Shown: positions 8,695-18,460, numbered from the stretch's first letter. The stretch: DNA of 64,000 bases from Pannonibacter indicus (GCF_001418225.1 NZ_LIPT01000005.1:1-64000); one strand, 5' to 3'. Notes: a model not told the origin generated them from the sequence alone. Made by a program: numbers and translations.

Positions 8695-10944
8695 ATGGGA
8701 AACGAGCTGATTCCACCAAGCGGCATTGAAGGCGTCAACCTGCGCGAAGCGCTGGAAGAACGGTACCTTGCCTATGCCCTCTCCACCATCATGCACCGGG
8801 CGCTGCCCGATGTGCGCGACGGCCTGAAGCCGGTTCACCGGCGCCTGCTCTACGCCATGCGCCTCCTGAAGCTGGACCCCGGTGCCGGCTTCAAGAAATG
8901 CGCCCGCGTGGTCGGCGACGTGATCGGTAAGTATCACCCGCATGGCGATCAGGCGGTCTATGACGCCCTTGTGCGCCTCGCTCAGGACTTCGCGCAGCGC
9001 TATCCGCTGATCGAGGGCCAGGGCAACTTCGGCAACATCGACGGCGATAATGCGGCGGCGATGCGTTACACCGAAGCGCGCCTGACCGACACGGCCAAGC
9101 GTCTGCTCGACGGGCTCGACGAGGACGCAGTCGATTTCCGCGAGACCTATGACGGCGAAGAGCGCGAACCGCTGGTTCTGCCAGGCGGCTTCCCGAATCT
9201 GCTCGCCAACGGCTCTTCCGGTATTGCCGTGGGCATGGCGACGTCCATCCCGCCGCACAATGCCCATGAGCTGTGCCTTGCCGCCCAGCACCTGATCAAG
9301 CACCCGGAAGCCGAGACGCGGGATCTGCTGGCCTATCTCAAGGGCCCGGACTTCCCCACCGGCGGTATTCTCGTGGATGATCCCAAGGGGCTGCTGGAGG
9401 CCTATGAGACCGGCCGGGGCAGCTTCCGCGTCCGCGCCCGCTGGGCCGTGGAGGATCTGGGGCGCGGCCAGTGGGTCGTCGTCGTCACCGAGATCCCCTA
9501 TCAGGTGCAGAAGTCGCGCCTGATCGAGAAGATCGCCGAGCTGCTGACCGCCCGCAAGCTGCCGCTGCTGGACGATGTGCGTGACGAATCCGCCGAAGAC
9601 GTGCGCGTTGTTCTGGTGCCGCGCTCGCGCAACGTCGACCCTGCCCTTCTGATGGAATCCCTGTTCAAGCTCAGTGAGCTTGAAACCCGCTTCCCGCTGA
9701 ACCTCAACGTCTTGTCCATGGGCAAGGTGCCCATGGTGATGGGCCTGAAGCAGGTTCTGCGCGAGTGGCTGGACCACCGCAAGGAAGTGCTGGTGCGCCG
9801 CTCGCAGCACCGTCTGGCGCAGATCCTGCACCGGCTTGAGGTGCTGGAAGGCTATCTGATCGCCTATCTCAACCTCGACGAGGTAATCCGCATCATCCGT
9901 GAGGAGGATGAGCCGAAGGTGGAGCTGATGCGCGCTTTCAGCCTCTCCGACGTGCAGGCCGAAGCCATTCTCAACATGCGCCTGCGTTCGCTGCGCAAGC
10001 TTGAGGAAATGGAAATCCGCAAGGAGCACGAGAAGCTCAGCGCCGAGCGTGACGCTATCAATGCACTGCTGGTCTCTGACGCCAAGCAGTGGGCGCATCT
10101 GGCCAAGGAAACGGCGGAAATCGCCAAGGCCTATGGCCCGGAGACCGAACTCGGCAAGCGCCGCACCGATGTGGCCGAAGCGCCGGACCATGACATCGGC
10201 GACATCCAGCAGGCGATGATCGAGAAGGAGCCTGTCACGGTCATCATCTCGGAGAAGGGCTGGATCCGTGCGCTCAAGGGCCATCAGCAGGATCTTTCGA
10301 CGGTCGCCTTCAAGCAGGGCGACAAGCTGAAGTTTTCGTTCCATGGCGAGACAACGGACAAGATTCTGCTGCTGACCACAGCCGGCAAGTTCTTCACCCT
10401 TTCCGCCGCCACCCTGCCGGGCGGGCGCGGGCATGGCGAGCCGGTGCGCCTGATGGTGGACATGGACGAGGGCCAGGACATCGTCTGCGCCTTCATCCAC
10501 AAGCCGGGCCGCAAACTGATGGTGATCAGCGACGAGGCACGCGGCTTCATCGTGCCGGAGGCCGATGTCATCGCCAACACCCGCAAGGGCAAGCAGGTGC
10601 TGAACGTCACCGCGCCGAATGAGGCCGTGCTCTGCATTCCGGTGGAAGGCGATCAGGTCGCCATCATCGGCCAGAACCGCAAGCTGCTGGTCTTCCCGCT
10701 GGCGCAGGTGCCGGAAATGGGCCGCGGACGCGGCGTGCGCCTGCAGCGCTACCGGGATGGCAGCGTCGCCGATGCGGTGGTCTTCTCAGGCGAAGCCGGT
10801 CTTGTCTGGGTTGACAGCTCGGGCCGCAGCTTCAACCGCTCCATGGACGATCTCGCCGACTGGCGCGGCGACCGGGGCCAGGCAGGCCGCCTGCCCCCCA
10901 CCGGCTTCCCCCGCACCAACAAGTTCGGCACGGGCAAGCTTTGA
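8695..10944 (+). CDS. parC: DNA topoisomerase IV subunit A
   Basis: ParC is the DNA-breaking subunit of topoisomerase IV, which with ParE decatenates daughter chromosomes. The product (749 residues from this start) has the breakage-reunion core with [39 protein letters not shown], and the catalytic tyrosine in [10 protein letters not shown] (Tyr125), followed by a C-terminal beta-pinwheel with degenerate blades. The motif spacing and the lack of a full GyrA-box tail favour ParC over GyrA. The start is uncertain: 8695 gives [10 protein letters not shown], close to rhizobial ParC, but ATG 8683 and GTG 8662 are in frame and no good ribosome binding site decides between them. Confidence 0.94.
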   Translation: MGNELIPPSGIEGVNLREALEERYLAYALSTIMHRALPDVRDGLKPVHRRLLYAMRLLKLDPGAGFKKCARVVGDVIGKYHPHGDQAVYDALVRLAQDFAQRYPLIEGQGNFGNIDGDNAAAMRYTEARLTDTAKRLLDGLDEDAVDFRETYDGEEREPLVLPGGFPNLLANGSSGIAVGMATSIPPHNAHELCLAAQHLIKHPEAETRDLLAYLKGPDFPTGGILVDDPKGLLEAYETGRGSFRVRARWAVEDLGRGQWVVVVTEIPYQVQKSRLIEKIAELLTARKLPLLDDVRDESAEDVRVVLVPRSRNVDPALLMESLFKLSELETRFPLNLNVLSMGKVPMVMGLKQVLREWLDHRKEVLVRRSQHRLAQILHRLEVLEGYLIAYLNLDEVIRIIREEDEPKVELMRAFSLSDVQAEAILNMRLRSLRKLEEMEIRKEHEKLSAERDAINALLVSDAKQWAHLAKETAEIAKAYGPETELGKRRTDVAEAPDHDIGDIQQAMIEKEPVTVIISEKGWIRALKGHQQDLSTVAFKQGDKLKFSFHGETTDKILLLTTAGKFFTLSAATLPGGRGHGEPVRLMVDMDEGQDIVCAFIHKPGRKLMVISDEARGFIVPEADVIANTRKGKQVLNVTAPNEAVLCIPVEGDQVAIIGQNRKLLVFPLAQVPEMGRGRGVRLQRYRDGSVADAVVFSGEAGLVWVDSSGRSFNRSMDDLADWRGDRGQAGRLPPTGFPRTNKFGTGKL

Positions 10945-10950
10945 TAGCAT

Positions 10951-10992
10951 GAGCAGTTTCAAGGCGTGATGCGTCAGCATCGAAAGCCTTGG
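10951..10992 (-). repeat. dispersed intergenic repeat, copy A (partial)
   Basis: On the minus strand this reads CCAAGGCTTTCGATGCTGAC followed by GCATCACGCCTTGAAA and CTGCTC. The core TGACGCATCACGCCTTGAAA recurs at 14178-14238 and, with one change, at 62446-62506, both on the plus strand. It starts seven bases past the parC stop codon. Confidence 0.75.
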
Positions 10993-11005
10993 TGTGAAAC
11001 GGCAC

Positions 11006-11031
11006 AGGGAGAAGCTGCAAGGCTTCTCCCT
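11006..11031 (+). terminator. hairpin downstream of parC
   Basis: AGGGAGAAGC and GCTTCTCCCT form a perfect 10-base-pair stem around the loop TGCAAG, 61 bases past the parC stop. There is no T run after it, so it is only a candidate terminator. Confidence 0.45.
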
Positions 11032-11069
11032 GATGCATTAGAGCTCCCCAGCATCATAACCACACACTC

Positions 11070-11206
11070 CGTCATGCCATGACTTGATCATGGCATTCAT
11101 TCCATTGCCGTCAACGGATAAAGACCTTCCGCATCGCACTGGAATGGCACAAGGTGCAAGCTGAAACGGAACGGCATGGATCCCATGATCAAGTCATGGG
11201 ATGACG
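11070..11206. repeat. MITE-like element with long imperfect inverted repeats
   Basis: The left arm (11070-11093, CGTCATGCCATGACTTGATC and on) matches the reverse complement of the right arm (11183-11206) at 23 of 24 positions. The arms bracket about 90 non-coding bases. Structure and position between two stop codons are those of a palindromic intergenic repeat. No transposase is encoded. Confidence 0.7.
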
Positions 11207-11372
11207 AATACGGTGTGGTCCGTCACAGGTGGCGGCGTCTTGCCCATGCTCTTGAACGTGCCGCATATGAGCTTTACCCACAATATATACACAGCCTGCC
11301 AACAGCTCTTTCACAAGCTGTCAACAGACTTGGGCACAGGGTTTTCCGGAAGGTTTCAACACGTCTGGCAAG

Positions 11373-11849
11373 TCAGCCGCCGGACTTCAGCAGACGGCCC
11401 TTTTCGCGGGCCCAGTCGCGGGCCTTCTCGGTTTCGCGCTTGTCATGCAGTTTCTTGCCGCGGGCAAGGGCGAGCTCCAGCTTGGCGCGGCCCTGCTCGT
11501 TGAAATAGATCTTCAGCGGCACCAGCGTCTTGCCTTCCTTGGCCACGGCTGCTGCCAGCTTGGCGATCTGGCGCTTGTGCAGCAGCAGGCGGCGCGGGCG
11601 GCGCGGCTCGTGGTTGAAGCGGTTGGCCTGAAGGTATTCCGGCAGATAGGAATTATAGAGCCAGATCTGACCGTCTTTCTCCGCCGCGTAGGATTCCTGA
11701 ATGTTGGCCTTGCCGCCGCGCAGGGCTTTAACTTCCGTGCCGCGCAGCTCAATGCCGACTTCCAGAACGTCCTCGATCTCGTAGTTGAACCGCGCCTTCC
11801 TGTTGTCCGAAACAACCGTCCGGGCGGGGCCGCCAGACTTGGGCGCCAT
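11373..11849 (-). CDS. smpB: SsrA-binding protein SmpB
   Basis: SmpB binds tmRNA and delivers it to stalled ribosomes for trans-translation. The 158-residue protein has the core fold blocks [39 protein letters not shown] and YNSYLPEY, and the basic C-terminal tail ([20 protein letters not shown]) that inserts into the mRNA channel. The start at 11849 is used because MAPKSGG matches relatives; 12 extra codons upstream are unlike the family. dapA lies upstream on the same strand with a palindromic repeat between them (11932-12060). The tmRNA gene itself is not in this window. Confidence 0.96.
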   Translation of the reverse strand: MAPKSGGPARTVVSDNRKARFNYEIEDVLEVGIELRGTEVKALRGGKANIQESYAAEKDGQIWLYNSYLPEYLQANRFNHEPRRPRRLLLHKRQIAKLAAAVAKEGKTLVPLKIYFNEQGRAKLELALARGKKLHDKRETEKARDWAREKGRLLKSGG

Positions 11850-11931
11850 GGTCACATCTTCCCTGCATGGACGCGGAAGGGCCACATCCCGGCCCTTCCG
11901 GTCAGTTTGTCAACACAACCTACCCCTCTTT

Positions 11932-12060
11932 CGTCATCCGGCCAAGCGCAGCGCAAGCCGGGACCGGTGAGCCGGAGGGCAAGTTGTTTTCTCCAGAGCC
12001 ATAACCGGTGCGCCTTGGCTCACCGGTCCCGGATCTCCGCTTCGCTGCGTCCGGGATGAC
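11932..12060. repeat. palindromic intergenic element between dapA and smpB
   Basis: The left arm (11932-11973) runs CGTCATCCGG to CCGGGACCGGTGAGCC and the right arm (12017-12060) runs GGCTCACCGGTCCCGG to CCGGGATGAC, so the two ends can fold into a long imperfect hairpin. GTCATCCCGG-type ends bordering a Rhizobiales gene gap are typical of the abundant palindromic repeats of this order. Confidence 0.75.
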
Positions 12061-12122
12061 TAGAGAGGTTTTGCCATAAATCAGACCGAAGGGGCGGTCC
12101 AGGCCCTTCCGGTCACGCTATT

Positions 12123-13001
12123 TCAGTTGATCAGGCCCGCGTGCACCATGGCATCGCGGATCTGGGCCTGCGTTTCCGGCGAAACCGGCACCAGCGGCAG
12201 ACGGACTTCGTTCCCGATCTTGCCGAGGAGCGACAGGGCATATTTCACGCCGGTCGGGTTCGGCTCGATGAAGAGCGCGTTGTGGAGCGGGCCCAGCCGG
12301 TCCTGAATGGCGAGCGCGGCGGCATAGTCACCGCGCAGCGTTGCCGCCTGGAACTCGGCGCAGAGCTTCGGTGCCACGTTGGCCGTCACCGAAATGCAGC
12401 CCTGCCCGCCGTGGGCGTTGAAGCCGAGCGCCGTGATATCCTCGCCCGAGAGCTGGAGGAAGTCCGGGCCGCAGGCCTTGCGCTGCATGGTGACGCGCGC
12501 CATGTTCGCGGTCGCGTCCTTGACACCCTTGATGTTGCGGCAGGTGCTGAACAGCTCTGCCATGGTCTCCGGCGTCATGTCGATGACCGAGCGGCCCGGA
12601 ATATTATACATGATGATGGGGATGCCCACAGCATCATCAATCGCCCGGAAATGCGCCTTGAGGCCCGCCTGGTTCGGCTTGTTGTAGTAAGGCGTCACCA
12701 CCAGCAGCGCATCTGCGCCAGCCTTTTCCGCATGGCGGGCGAAATCGATCGCCTCAGTGGTGTTGTTGGAACCGGCACCGGCAATCACCGGCACGCGGCC
12801 AGCCGTCACCTCGATGCAGAGTTCGATCACGCGCTTGTGCTCGTCGTGAGTCAGCGTCGGGCTTTCGCCCGTGGTGCCCACCGGAACGAGGCCGGAGCTG
12901 CCCTCTTTGATCTGCCAGTCCACAAAATCCTGAAAGCGTTTCTCATCGACCGCGCCATTCCGGAACGGAGTGATCAGCGCTGGTATCGATCCCTTGAACA
13001 T
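12123..13001 (-). CDS. dapA: 4-hydroxy-tetrahydrodipicolinate synthase
   Basis: DapA condenses pyruvate with aspartate semialdehyde, the first committed step of lysine and diaminopimelate synthesis. The 292-residue TIM-barrel protein shows the pyruvate-binding [14 protein letters not shown], the catalytic tyrosine in [13 protein letters not shown], and the Schiff-base lysine in [11 protein letters not shown]. These are exactly the residues that the second DHDPS-family protein at 33542-34558 lacks or changes. The gene stands upstream of smpB, a common Rhizobiales order. A plus-strand reading frame over the same region is a shadow. Confidence 0.96.
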   Translation of the reverse strand: MFKGSIPALITPFRNGAVDEKRFQDFVDWQIKEGSSGLVPVGTTGESPTLTHDEHKRVIELCIEVTAGRVPVIAGAGSNNTTEAIDFARHAEKAGADALLVVTPYYNKPNQAGLKAHFRAIDDAVGIPIIMYNIPGRSVIDMTPETMAELFSTCRNIKGVKDATANMARVTMQRKACGPDFLQLSGEDITALGFNAHGGQGCISVTANVAPKLCAEFQAATLRGDYAAALAIQDRLGPLHNALFIEPNPTGVKYALSLLGKIGNEVRLPLVPVSPETQAQIRDAMVHAGLIN

Positions 13002-13226
13002 TTTCAGAATTCCTTGTTCGACTTTGTTTTCCCGCAGATTTCAGGCGGGAATGGTCCGGCACAATAATGTGCAAGCGGCCCTGCGGCAATGGCTTAGACG
13101 GCATCAGATTGCGCTTGCGGACAGGCCTTGCACACCTGTTGCAGCAAGGTAGCATGGCTGCTCCTGCGGCATCCGGAAATGGTGGCTGCAAACCGGCAGC
13201 AAGAGCCGGGCAGCCGGGGAGAGATC

Positions 13227-14108
13227 ATGAGCATTACGGCAGAAGACTTTCACTGGACGGCCGCCGACGGGCTCAGGCTTGCCGGATGCGTCTGGCATCC
13301 GCCCGTTGAGGTGCCCGGTGCCGTGCCGCTGATCTGCCTTCCGGGCCTCAGCCGCAACACCCGGGATTTTGCGGATGTGGGGCAGGCTCTCGCCGCCAAT
13401 GGCCGCAAGGTCTATGCGCTCGACTATCGCGGGCGCGGGCGAAGCGGATGGGATCAGAACTGGACCAACTACAGCCTGCCCGTAGAAGCCTCTGACATTG
13501 CGCTGTTTCTGGCTCAGGCCGCCCTGCCCCGCTTTGCGGTGCTGGGCACCTCCCGCGGCGGGCTGCATGCCATGATGATGGCAGCGCAAATCCCGCGTGA
13601 GATCTTCTGCGCGGCGATCCTGAACGATGTGGGGCCGCGAATCGAGCTCGGCGCGCTCCTCGAGATCCGTGACAGCTTTGCCGCGCGCCGGGTCTATGCC
13701 AGCTTCGAGGACGTGGCAGCCACACTGAAGAGCGCCCTCGCCCGTGATTTTCTGAAGATCGACGATGCCGGCTGGCTGAAATTCGCCAGACAGGCCGGAA
13801 GGGCAACCCAAGAAGGCGTCATCTTTGACCACGACCCCGCGCTGGACAAGCCGATGGAAGCCATCACCGCTGATACGCCCTGGCCCGAACTCTGGCCCCT
13901 GTTCGCCCCGTTGCTGGACAGGCCGGTACTCGTGCTGCGCGGCGCCAATTCCCGTTTGCTGACGCAGGAGACCCTGCAGGAGATGGCCGCCACACATCCG
14001 GACCTCTCAAGCCTGACCATCCCGGACGAAGGCCACGCGCCGCTCCTGTGGGACAGCCTCAGCCAGAGGGCGATAGAGGACTTTCTGCGGGCAAGGGTGG
14101 ACGGTTGA
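13227..14108 (+). CDS. alpha/beta-fold hydrolase
   Basis: This 293-residue protein is an alpha/beta hydrolase of unknown substrate. The order of motifs is clear: LPGLSRNTRDF near the oxyanion loop (about residue 37), YRGRGRSGWDQNW (about 68), the nucleophile elbow LGTSRGGLHAM with the serine near residue 109, a late Asp region in VLVLRGANSRLL, and the catalytic histidine in IPDEGHAPLLWD (about 271). The start at 13227 follows GGGGAGAGATC, and the longer frame upstream is not conserved-looking. It stands alone, divergent from dapA, so context gives no substrate. Esterase, lactonase or haloalkane dehalogenase-like activity are all possible. Confidence 0.85.
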   Translation: MSITAEDFHWTAADGLRLAGCVWHPPVEVPGAVPLICLPGLSRNTRDFADVGQALAANGRKVYALDYRGRGRSGWDQNWTNYSLPVEASDIALFLAQAALPRFAVLGTSRGGLHAMMMAAQIPREIFCAAILNDVGPRIELGALLEIRDSFAARRVYASFEDVAATLKSALARDFLKIDDAGWLKFARQAGRATQEGVIFDHDPALDKPMEAITADTPWPELWPLFAPLLDRPVLVLRGANSRLLTQETLQEMAATHPDLSSLTIPDEGHAPLLWDSLSQRAIEDFLRARVDG

Positions 14109-14177
14109 TCGGGCCGCTCCCGGCAGGAAGTCTTCCGCTTGAAGCCCGCCTCCACCAAAGACCGGCAGAGCTTATAC

Positions 14178-14238
14178 CAAGGCGCTGAGATGCTGACGCA
14201 TCACGCCTTGAAAGTGCTCAGGTGCCGCACGGGCTTGA
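14178..14238 (+). repeat. dispersed intergenic repeat, copy B
   Basis: This 61-base stretch contains CAAGGC, then TGACGCATCACGCCTTGAAA, then GCCGCACGGGCTTGA. The same three blocks appear in the same order at 62446-62506, also about 61 bases long, and the first two at 10951-10992. It abuts a perfect hairpin at its right end. Confidence 0.8.
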
Positions 14239-14275
14239 CCAACTCTCGATGAGTTAAGCTCATCGAGAGTTGGTC
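14237..14275. terminator. perfect 17-base-pair hairpin between the hydrolase and porin genes
   Basis: GACCAACTCTCGATGAG and CTCATCGAGAGTTGGTC pair without mismatch around the five-base loop TTAAG. It lies about 130 bases past the hydrolase stop and has only TTAGTC after it. It may act as a terminator without a T tract or be the end of the adjacent repeat. Confidence 0.45.
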
Positions 14276-14360
14276 TTAGTCATGCCACAGCCACAGGCAG
14301 AGACTGGACGAGACCACGACAAAACGACCGCTGTAATCGCACAGCATCTTGAACAAAGAA

Positions 14361-14388
14361 AAACCCCGCAGCTTTCGCTGCGGGGTTT
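14361..14388 (-). terminator. rho-independent terminator of the porin gene
   Basis: AAACCCCGCAGC and GCTGCGGGGTTT form a perfect 12-base-pair stem with the loop GAAA on the minus strand, and the minus strand continues TTCTTTG after the run of T. It sits 23 bases beyond the porin stop codon. Confidence 0.88.
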
Positions 14389-14410
14389 CCATCAAATCCA
14401 GAGGATCTGA

Positions 14411-15574
14411 TTAGAACGTGCGCTGAACGCGGAACATGCCAGCGATGGAGTCCTTGTCAGCAGCGTTCTTGATCGAACGGTTGCGGTACTCGAGCTCGCC
14501 ACCGAAGATGAGACCGGAGACCGGCTCCCAAACCAGGTTACCCGAAACGCCCCACTGGGTCGCATCGTTGAAGCCGAACGGCAGATCGATCTTCGCGTAG
14601 GAAGCGTCGATGTTCGTCGACCACTGCGAGGTCCAGTAGTGGGTCAGACCGCCGCTGACGGACCAAGCCTTGGTGGTCTTGGTCGTGCCGCCGAAGAAGT
14701 ATGCGTCCTGCAGGCCGGTGATGCTCGGAGCACCAACGTAGGAGGTAGCGCCGTCAGCATACTGAGCCTGGAAGGAGATGGAGTCCTTGGCTGCGATCAT
14801 CGGCAGCTTGAAGGTCACGCCAGCGCCGATTGCGTAGCCAACCTTGGTCTTGGAAGCGGTCTGAGCAAGGCGTGCTTCGTGCAGAGCACCCATGATCTGA
14901 GCCGAACCCCAACCCTGGTCGACGCGCAGGTTTGCGACGAGGTCCGGAGCGCGGTGACCAGTGGTACCGATCTGGCGGTAGGTGCCATCTTCAACCGAGA
15001 GAGTGGCGCTGATGCCGTTGCCGAAAGCAGCGGTGTAAGCAGCAACCCAGGTCGAGCCCTTATCAGACCAGACGTGACCGATCGGGCCGTTGAAGGCGCC
15101 ACCGGTGAAGTAGTCGAAGAAGGACGTGGTACGGCCGAAGGTGAAGCTGCCGAACTGGATGAACGCCTTGTCGAGCGTGGTGCCCGTCGAGGAAGTGTCA
15201 CCAACGCCAGAGTTGGCAGTGAAGTAGGTGTCGATGTAGGCGCGAACCAGGCCGTACTCGGTGTTGGTGCGTGCATCCAGACGGATGTAGCCACGAGCAC
15301 GGGTCGAGGTGCCGGCATCGGTGCGCTCGTCCCAAGCGTTGGAACCGGAAGCGTTGCTGTCGCCGAAGTCGTTGAAGTAGAAGTCAGCGCGGACGCGGCC
15401 GCCAACGCGGAGGCAGGTCTCGGTGCCCGGGATGTAGAAGAAGCCCGTGCCGAAAGCGTCGCAAACGCGAACGTAGTCAACCGGCTCCGGAGCGACCGGC
15501 AGATCAGCGGCCTGTGCGGTGGTGGCAGCAGCAGCGGCAGCAGCCGCGCCGAGCAGAATGCTCTTAAGGTTCAT
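14411..15574 (-). CDS. outer-membrane porin, Rhizobiales type (RopA/Omp2 family)
   Basis: This 387-residue protein is a general diffusion porin of the outer membrane. It opens with an Ala-rich signal peptide (residues 1-22, MNLKSILLGAAAAAAAATTA, cleaved after AQA), followed by DLPVAPEPVDYVRVCDAFG and then FYIPGTETCLRVGGRVRADF, the two-cysteine N-terminal block typical of Rhizobiales porins. The rest is alternating beta-strand sequence ending in phenylalanine (FRVQRTF), the usual outer-membrane C-terminal signature. The ribosome binding site on the minus strand is GGAGGTCAGAAA. A strong terminator follows, consistent with an abundant single-gene transcript. Confidence 0.94.
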   Translation of the reverse strand: MNLKSILLGAAAAAAAATTAQAADLPVAPEPVDYVRVCDAFGTGFFYIPGTETCLRVGGRVRADFYFNDFGDSNASGSNAWDERTDAGTSTRARGYIRLDARTNTEYGLVRAYIDTYFTANSGVGDTSSTGTTLDKAFIQFGSFTFGRTTSFFDYFTGGAFNGPIGHVWSDKGSTWVAAYTAAFGNGISATLSVEDGTYRQIGTTGHRAPDLVANLRVDQGWGSAQIMGALHEARLAQTASKTKVGYAIGAGVTFKLPMIAAKDSISFQAQYADGATSYVGAPSITGLQDAYFFGGTTKTTKAWSVSGGLTHYWTSQWSTNIDASYAKIDLPFGFNDATQWGVSGNLVWEPVSGLIFGGELEYRNRSIKNAADKDSIAGMFRVQRTF

Positions 15575-16041
15575 TTTCTGACCTCCAAATCAGTCAATCA
15601 ATGGTGTTCATCGCCGCCGCCCTCTTGGGCTACAATCGAATTCCACCGATCCCCGCGAATTGTTCTGATATTGCCACCGGCCGGAGGTATGATCCTTGGA
15701 CGGCAATCCAGTGCGACCCGGAGGCCGCTCGCACAGTGACCATACCCATCCGCGTTTTTCGTTCAACCTCGAAACACCCTCTCCCCCCGGCTCGGGGCCG
15801 CTTTCAAAATGCGGTGTTGCACGAAAGTCACGACTTTGGGGGCGATCTTAAGGTTCTCGTAACCAGTGAGGCCGGATCTGGGCGGAAAAACCCTTACGAA
15901 TCCGTTTCTTCCCTGGTTAATCTGCAGCTGCGTCCCTGTTGAAAGATTGTCTCGCAGAGCGGATTCGGCGCGGCACAGCGGCAACAGCGGGCGGTTTCCG
16001 CCGTCCGTGGCTGCAAGGCAAGCGCTGAAGATCAGCCGGGT
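15575..16041. promoter_or_regulatory. long leader/promoter region of the porin gene
   Basis: This 467-base stretch separates the porin start from the 3' end of pbpC (also minus strand). No gene with codon bias like the neighbours is visible. It must contain the porin promoter and probably an untranslated leader. I could not single out one promoter with confidence, nor a clear terminator for an upstream gene. Confidence 0.5.
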
Positions 16042-18249
16042 TCAGTGCAGGCGGACACTGATCCGGTCGCTGCGGCCATCCGCATCCACGACTGTGATGA
16101 CAGAATCGCCCGGACCGTCGGGCGCCCAGGCCAGGCTGGTCATGAACTGGCCGGTTCCGACGGGACGCCCGTTGGCAAACCAGGCATAAGGCCCGCGGCC
16201 GCCCTGAAGTTTCACCACCAGCGCCGCATTCCGGTCCGATGCAAGGCCAAGTTCGACCTCTGCACCATCGGGCGGATAGGCGATTCGCAGTGCTGCACTC
16301 TTCTGGGCGGGCTGTGTTCCAGCAGAATGCGTTGCTACTGGTCCTCCGCTGTCGAGCGAACGGACACGTGCTTCCTTCAGCGGCAGAGGCAATCCGGCAT
16401 TGGCGCTCTGCAGCACACCGGCAGGCGGCTGCGGCAGGGGAATGCGCTTGGCCCCGAGCCGCTGGAACGCCTCAAACAGAATCGGTGCGGCAGAATTGAT
16501 GCCGGTCATGCCCGGCACCGGCGTGCCATCCGGCCGCCCGGTCCAGACGGCGACCACGTGGCGGCCGTCGAATCCGGCCGCCACCGCATCCCGGTAGCCA
16601 TAGGCCGTGCCGGTCTTGAAGGCGATTTCGCCCTCACCGCTCGAATCGGGGCGCGGCACGCCGAGAAGGACATCGCCGACATACCAGGCCGCCGCAGGCT
16701 CCAACAGCGGCAGGGAAGACGGCCGGGCGCTTGCCTTCATGTCAAAGCGCAGCGGCATCGCCTTGCCGCCGTTGGCAAGGTCCGCATAAAGCGTTGCGAG
16801 GTCCTTGAGGCTGAGGCCAACGCCGCCAAGGCCGATGGCCAGCCCCGGCGCAATGCCTGAGGGCAGAACCGGCTCGACGCCCGCGCGGCGCATGCGAGCC
16901 GTCAGCTGGGCAGGCCCCACAGCATCCAGCAGCCGGACAGCGGGAATGTTGAGCGAAAGCTGCAAGGCTTCGCGTACGGTCACAGTGCCCTGAAAGGACA
17001 TGTCGAAGTTTGTCGGCGTGTAGCCGCCAATGCGAACGGGCCGGTCCTCGATGTAGCTTTCCGGGTGGGCGATGCCCTCCTCGAAGGCCAGCCCATAGAT
17101 GAAGGGCTTCAGCGCCGAGCCGGGGGAACGCACGGCGGTGACCATGTCCACGTGCCCCTGACGGCTTTCTTCCTCAAGGCCGGGCGAGCCGACCCAGGCC
17201 AGAATCTCGCCCGTGGTGTGGTCGGCCACAAGGGCCGCAGCGGAAAGGCGGGAATTGCCGCCCCGCACTTTCGAGGCCAGCAGGGCTTCGAGCGACTGCT
17301 GCAGATTGCGGTCAAGGGTCAGGCGCTGCTCCAGGGCCTGAGGATTGGCGCTCACCACCTGGCGGGTCAGGTGCGGGGCGATCATCGGCATGGCGCGGCG
17401 AACGGAAGGAACAGATTCGCCCTTGGCGGCGGCTGCTTCTTCTTCATCCAGAACACCGGCCTCTACGGCCCTGTCCAGCACCCGGTCCCGCGCCACACGG
17501 GCAGCATCCGGCGAGCGGTCAGGCCTGCGAGCTTCCGGCGCCTGCGGCAGGGCGACGAGCAGAGCAGCCTCTGCCGGCGTCAGACGGCCCGGCTCCTTGC
17601 CGAACCAGACGAGGCTTGCCGCCCGCACGCCTTCCAGATTACCGCCGAAGGGCGCACGCAGAAGATAGAGCCGGAGAATCTCGTCCTTGGACAGATCCCG
17701 CTCCATGGCCAGTGCGGCCACCATCTGCTGATATTTGCCGGAAAGGCTGCGCGTGTCCGCCTCGCGGGCAAGACGCGCGGTCTGCATGGTGAGGGTGGAA
17801 CCACCGGAGATGATGCGCCCCGCCATCAGCATCTGGCCAAGAGAGCGGGCCAGCGCCAGAGGATCCACGCCGCCATGGTCCCGGAAGCGCCTGTCCTCGA
17901 AGGCGATGAGCATCCTTATATAGAGAGGATCGACGGCGGTGACGTCCACCGGCAGGCGCCAGCGCTCGTCAGAGGCGGTGAAGGCGCGCAGCAGATCGCC
18001 ATTGCGGTCGAGCACAGTCCGGGAAACGGACAGATCATCATATTTGCGGGCGGACGGCACCGCCGCCACATCGAGCGCAACCTGCAAGGCCCCAGCCCCG
18101 GCAGCGGCAAGAACCAGCCCGGCAACACAGCCCATTAGCCAAAAGCGGCGGCGCCTGATGCGCATGCGCGGCGGTTTGCTGTCCGGGCAGGAGGCCTCCC
18201 GCCCGGACAGTTCAGATGATTGAACCAGCTTGTCTTCGCCATCGGTCAT
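16042..18249 (-). CDS. pbpC: penicillin-binding protein 1C (bifunctional peptidoglycan synthase)
   Basis: PBP1C polymerises glycan strands and carries a penicillin-binding transpeptidase-like domain in the periplasm. The 735-residue protein has an N-terminal cytoplasmic tail and one transmembrane anchor (about 33-55), a GT51 glycosyltransferase domain (about 85-250, with FEDRRFRDHGGVDPLALARS and GGSTLTMQTARL), a transpeptidase domain with SALK (Ser378), SLN and KTGTAYG, and the C-terminal BiPBP_C domain (about 640-735, ending DGRSDRISVRL). It lies just downstream of the alpha-2-macroglobulin gene on the same strand. That pairing (yfhM-pbpC in E. coli) is conserved and thought to link envelope defence to cell-wall repair. 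Confidence 0.95.
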   Translation of the reverse strand: MTDGEDKLVQSSELSGREASCPDSKPPRMRIRRRRFWLMGCVAGLVLAAAGAGALQVALDVAAVPSARKYDDLSVSRTVLDRNGDLLRAFTASDERWRLPVDVTAVDPLYIRMLIAFEDRRFRDHGGVDPLALARSLGQMLMAGRIISGGSTLTMQTARLAREADTRSLSGKYQQMVAALAMERDLSKDEILRLYLLRAPFGGNLEGVRAASLVWFGKEPGRLTPAEAALLVALPQAPEARRPDRSPDAARVARDRVLDRAVEAGVLDEEEAAAAKGESVPSVRRAMPMIAPHLTRQVVSANPQALEQRLTLDRNLQQSLEALLASKVRGGNSRLSAAALVADHTTGEILAWVGSPGLEEESRQGHVDMVTAVRSPGSALKPFIYGLAFEEGIAHPESYIEDRPVRIGGYTPTNFDMSFQGTVTVREALQLSLNIPAVRLLDAVGPAQLTARMRRAGVEPVLPSGIAPGLAIGLGGVGLSLKDLATLYADLANGGKAMPLRFDMKASARPSSLPLLEPAAAWYVGDVLLGVPRPDSSGEGEIAFKTGTAYGYRDAVAAGFDGRHVVAVWTGRPDGTPVPGMTGINSAAPILFEAFQRLGAKRIPLPQPPAGVLQSANAGLPLPLKEARVRSLDSGGPVATHSAGTQPAQKSAALRIAYPPDGAEVELGLASDRNAALVVKLQGGRGPYAWFANGRPVGTGQFMTSLAWAPDGPGDSVITVVDADGRSDRISVRLH

Positions 18250-18310
18250 GACTGGCTCATCCCGTTTCAGCAGGCAGTGTTTACAACAGACTGCCAGTCA
18301 GGCTCCAGCT

Positions 18311-18460
18311 CCTCTCCCCCCTTGAGGGGGAGATGCCCCCGGCAGGGGGCAGAGGGGGGTATGCAGCCTGTCCGGTTGCAAGAGGGGGCCTGCCGTATTG
18401 AGGCGCAGCTACCCCCCTCTGTCAGCTTGCGCTGACATCTCCCCCTCAAGGGGGGAGAGG
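18311..18460. repeat. palindromic G/C-rich intergenic repeat between the A2M and pbpC genes
   Basis: The left arm begins CCTCTCCCCCCTTGAGGGGG at 18311 and the right arm ends with CCCCCTCAAGGGGGGAGAGG at 18460, so the ends are complementary over more than 18 bases, each arm itself also being partly palindromic. Inner parts also match (AGGGGGGTA against TACCCCCCT). No coding sequence lies inside. Confidence 0.8.

Noticed and set aside
8062-10500. 812-codon minus-strand open frame
   Set aside because: Antisense to recO and parC, both clear genes by motif.
11176-11508. 110-codon frame between parC and smpB
   Set aside because: It starts inside the MITE-like repeat and ends inside smpB on the opposite strand, with no ribosome binding site.
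14178-14275. Phage or IS attachment site
   Set aside because: The hairpin and repeat look suggestive, but no integrase, tRNA or direct duplication is near, and the repeat recurs elsewhere.
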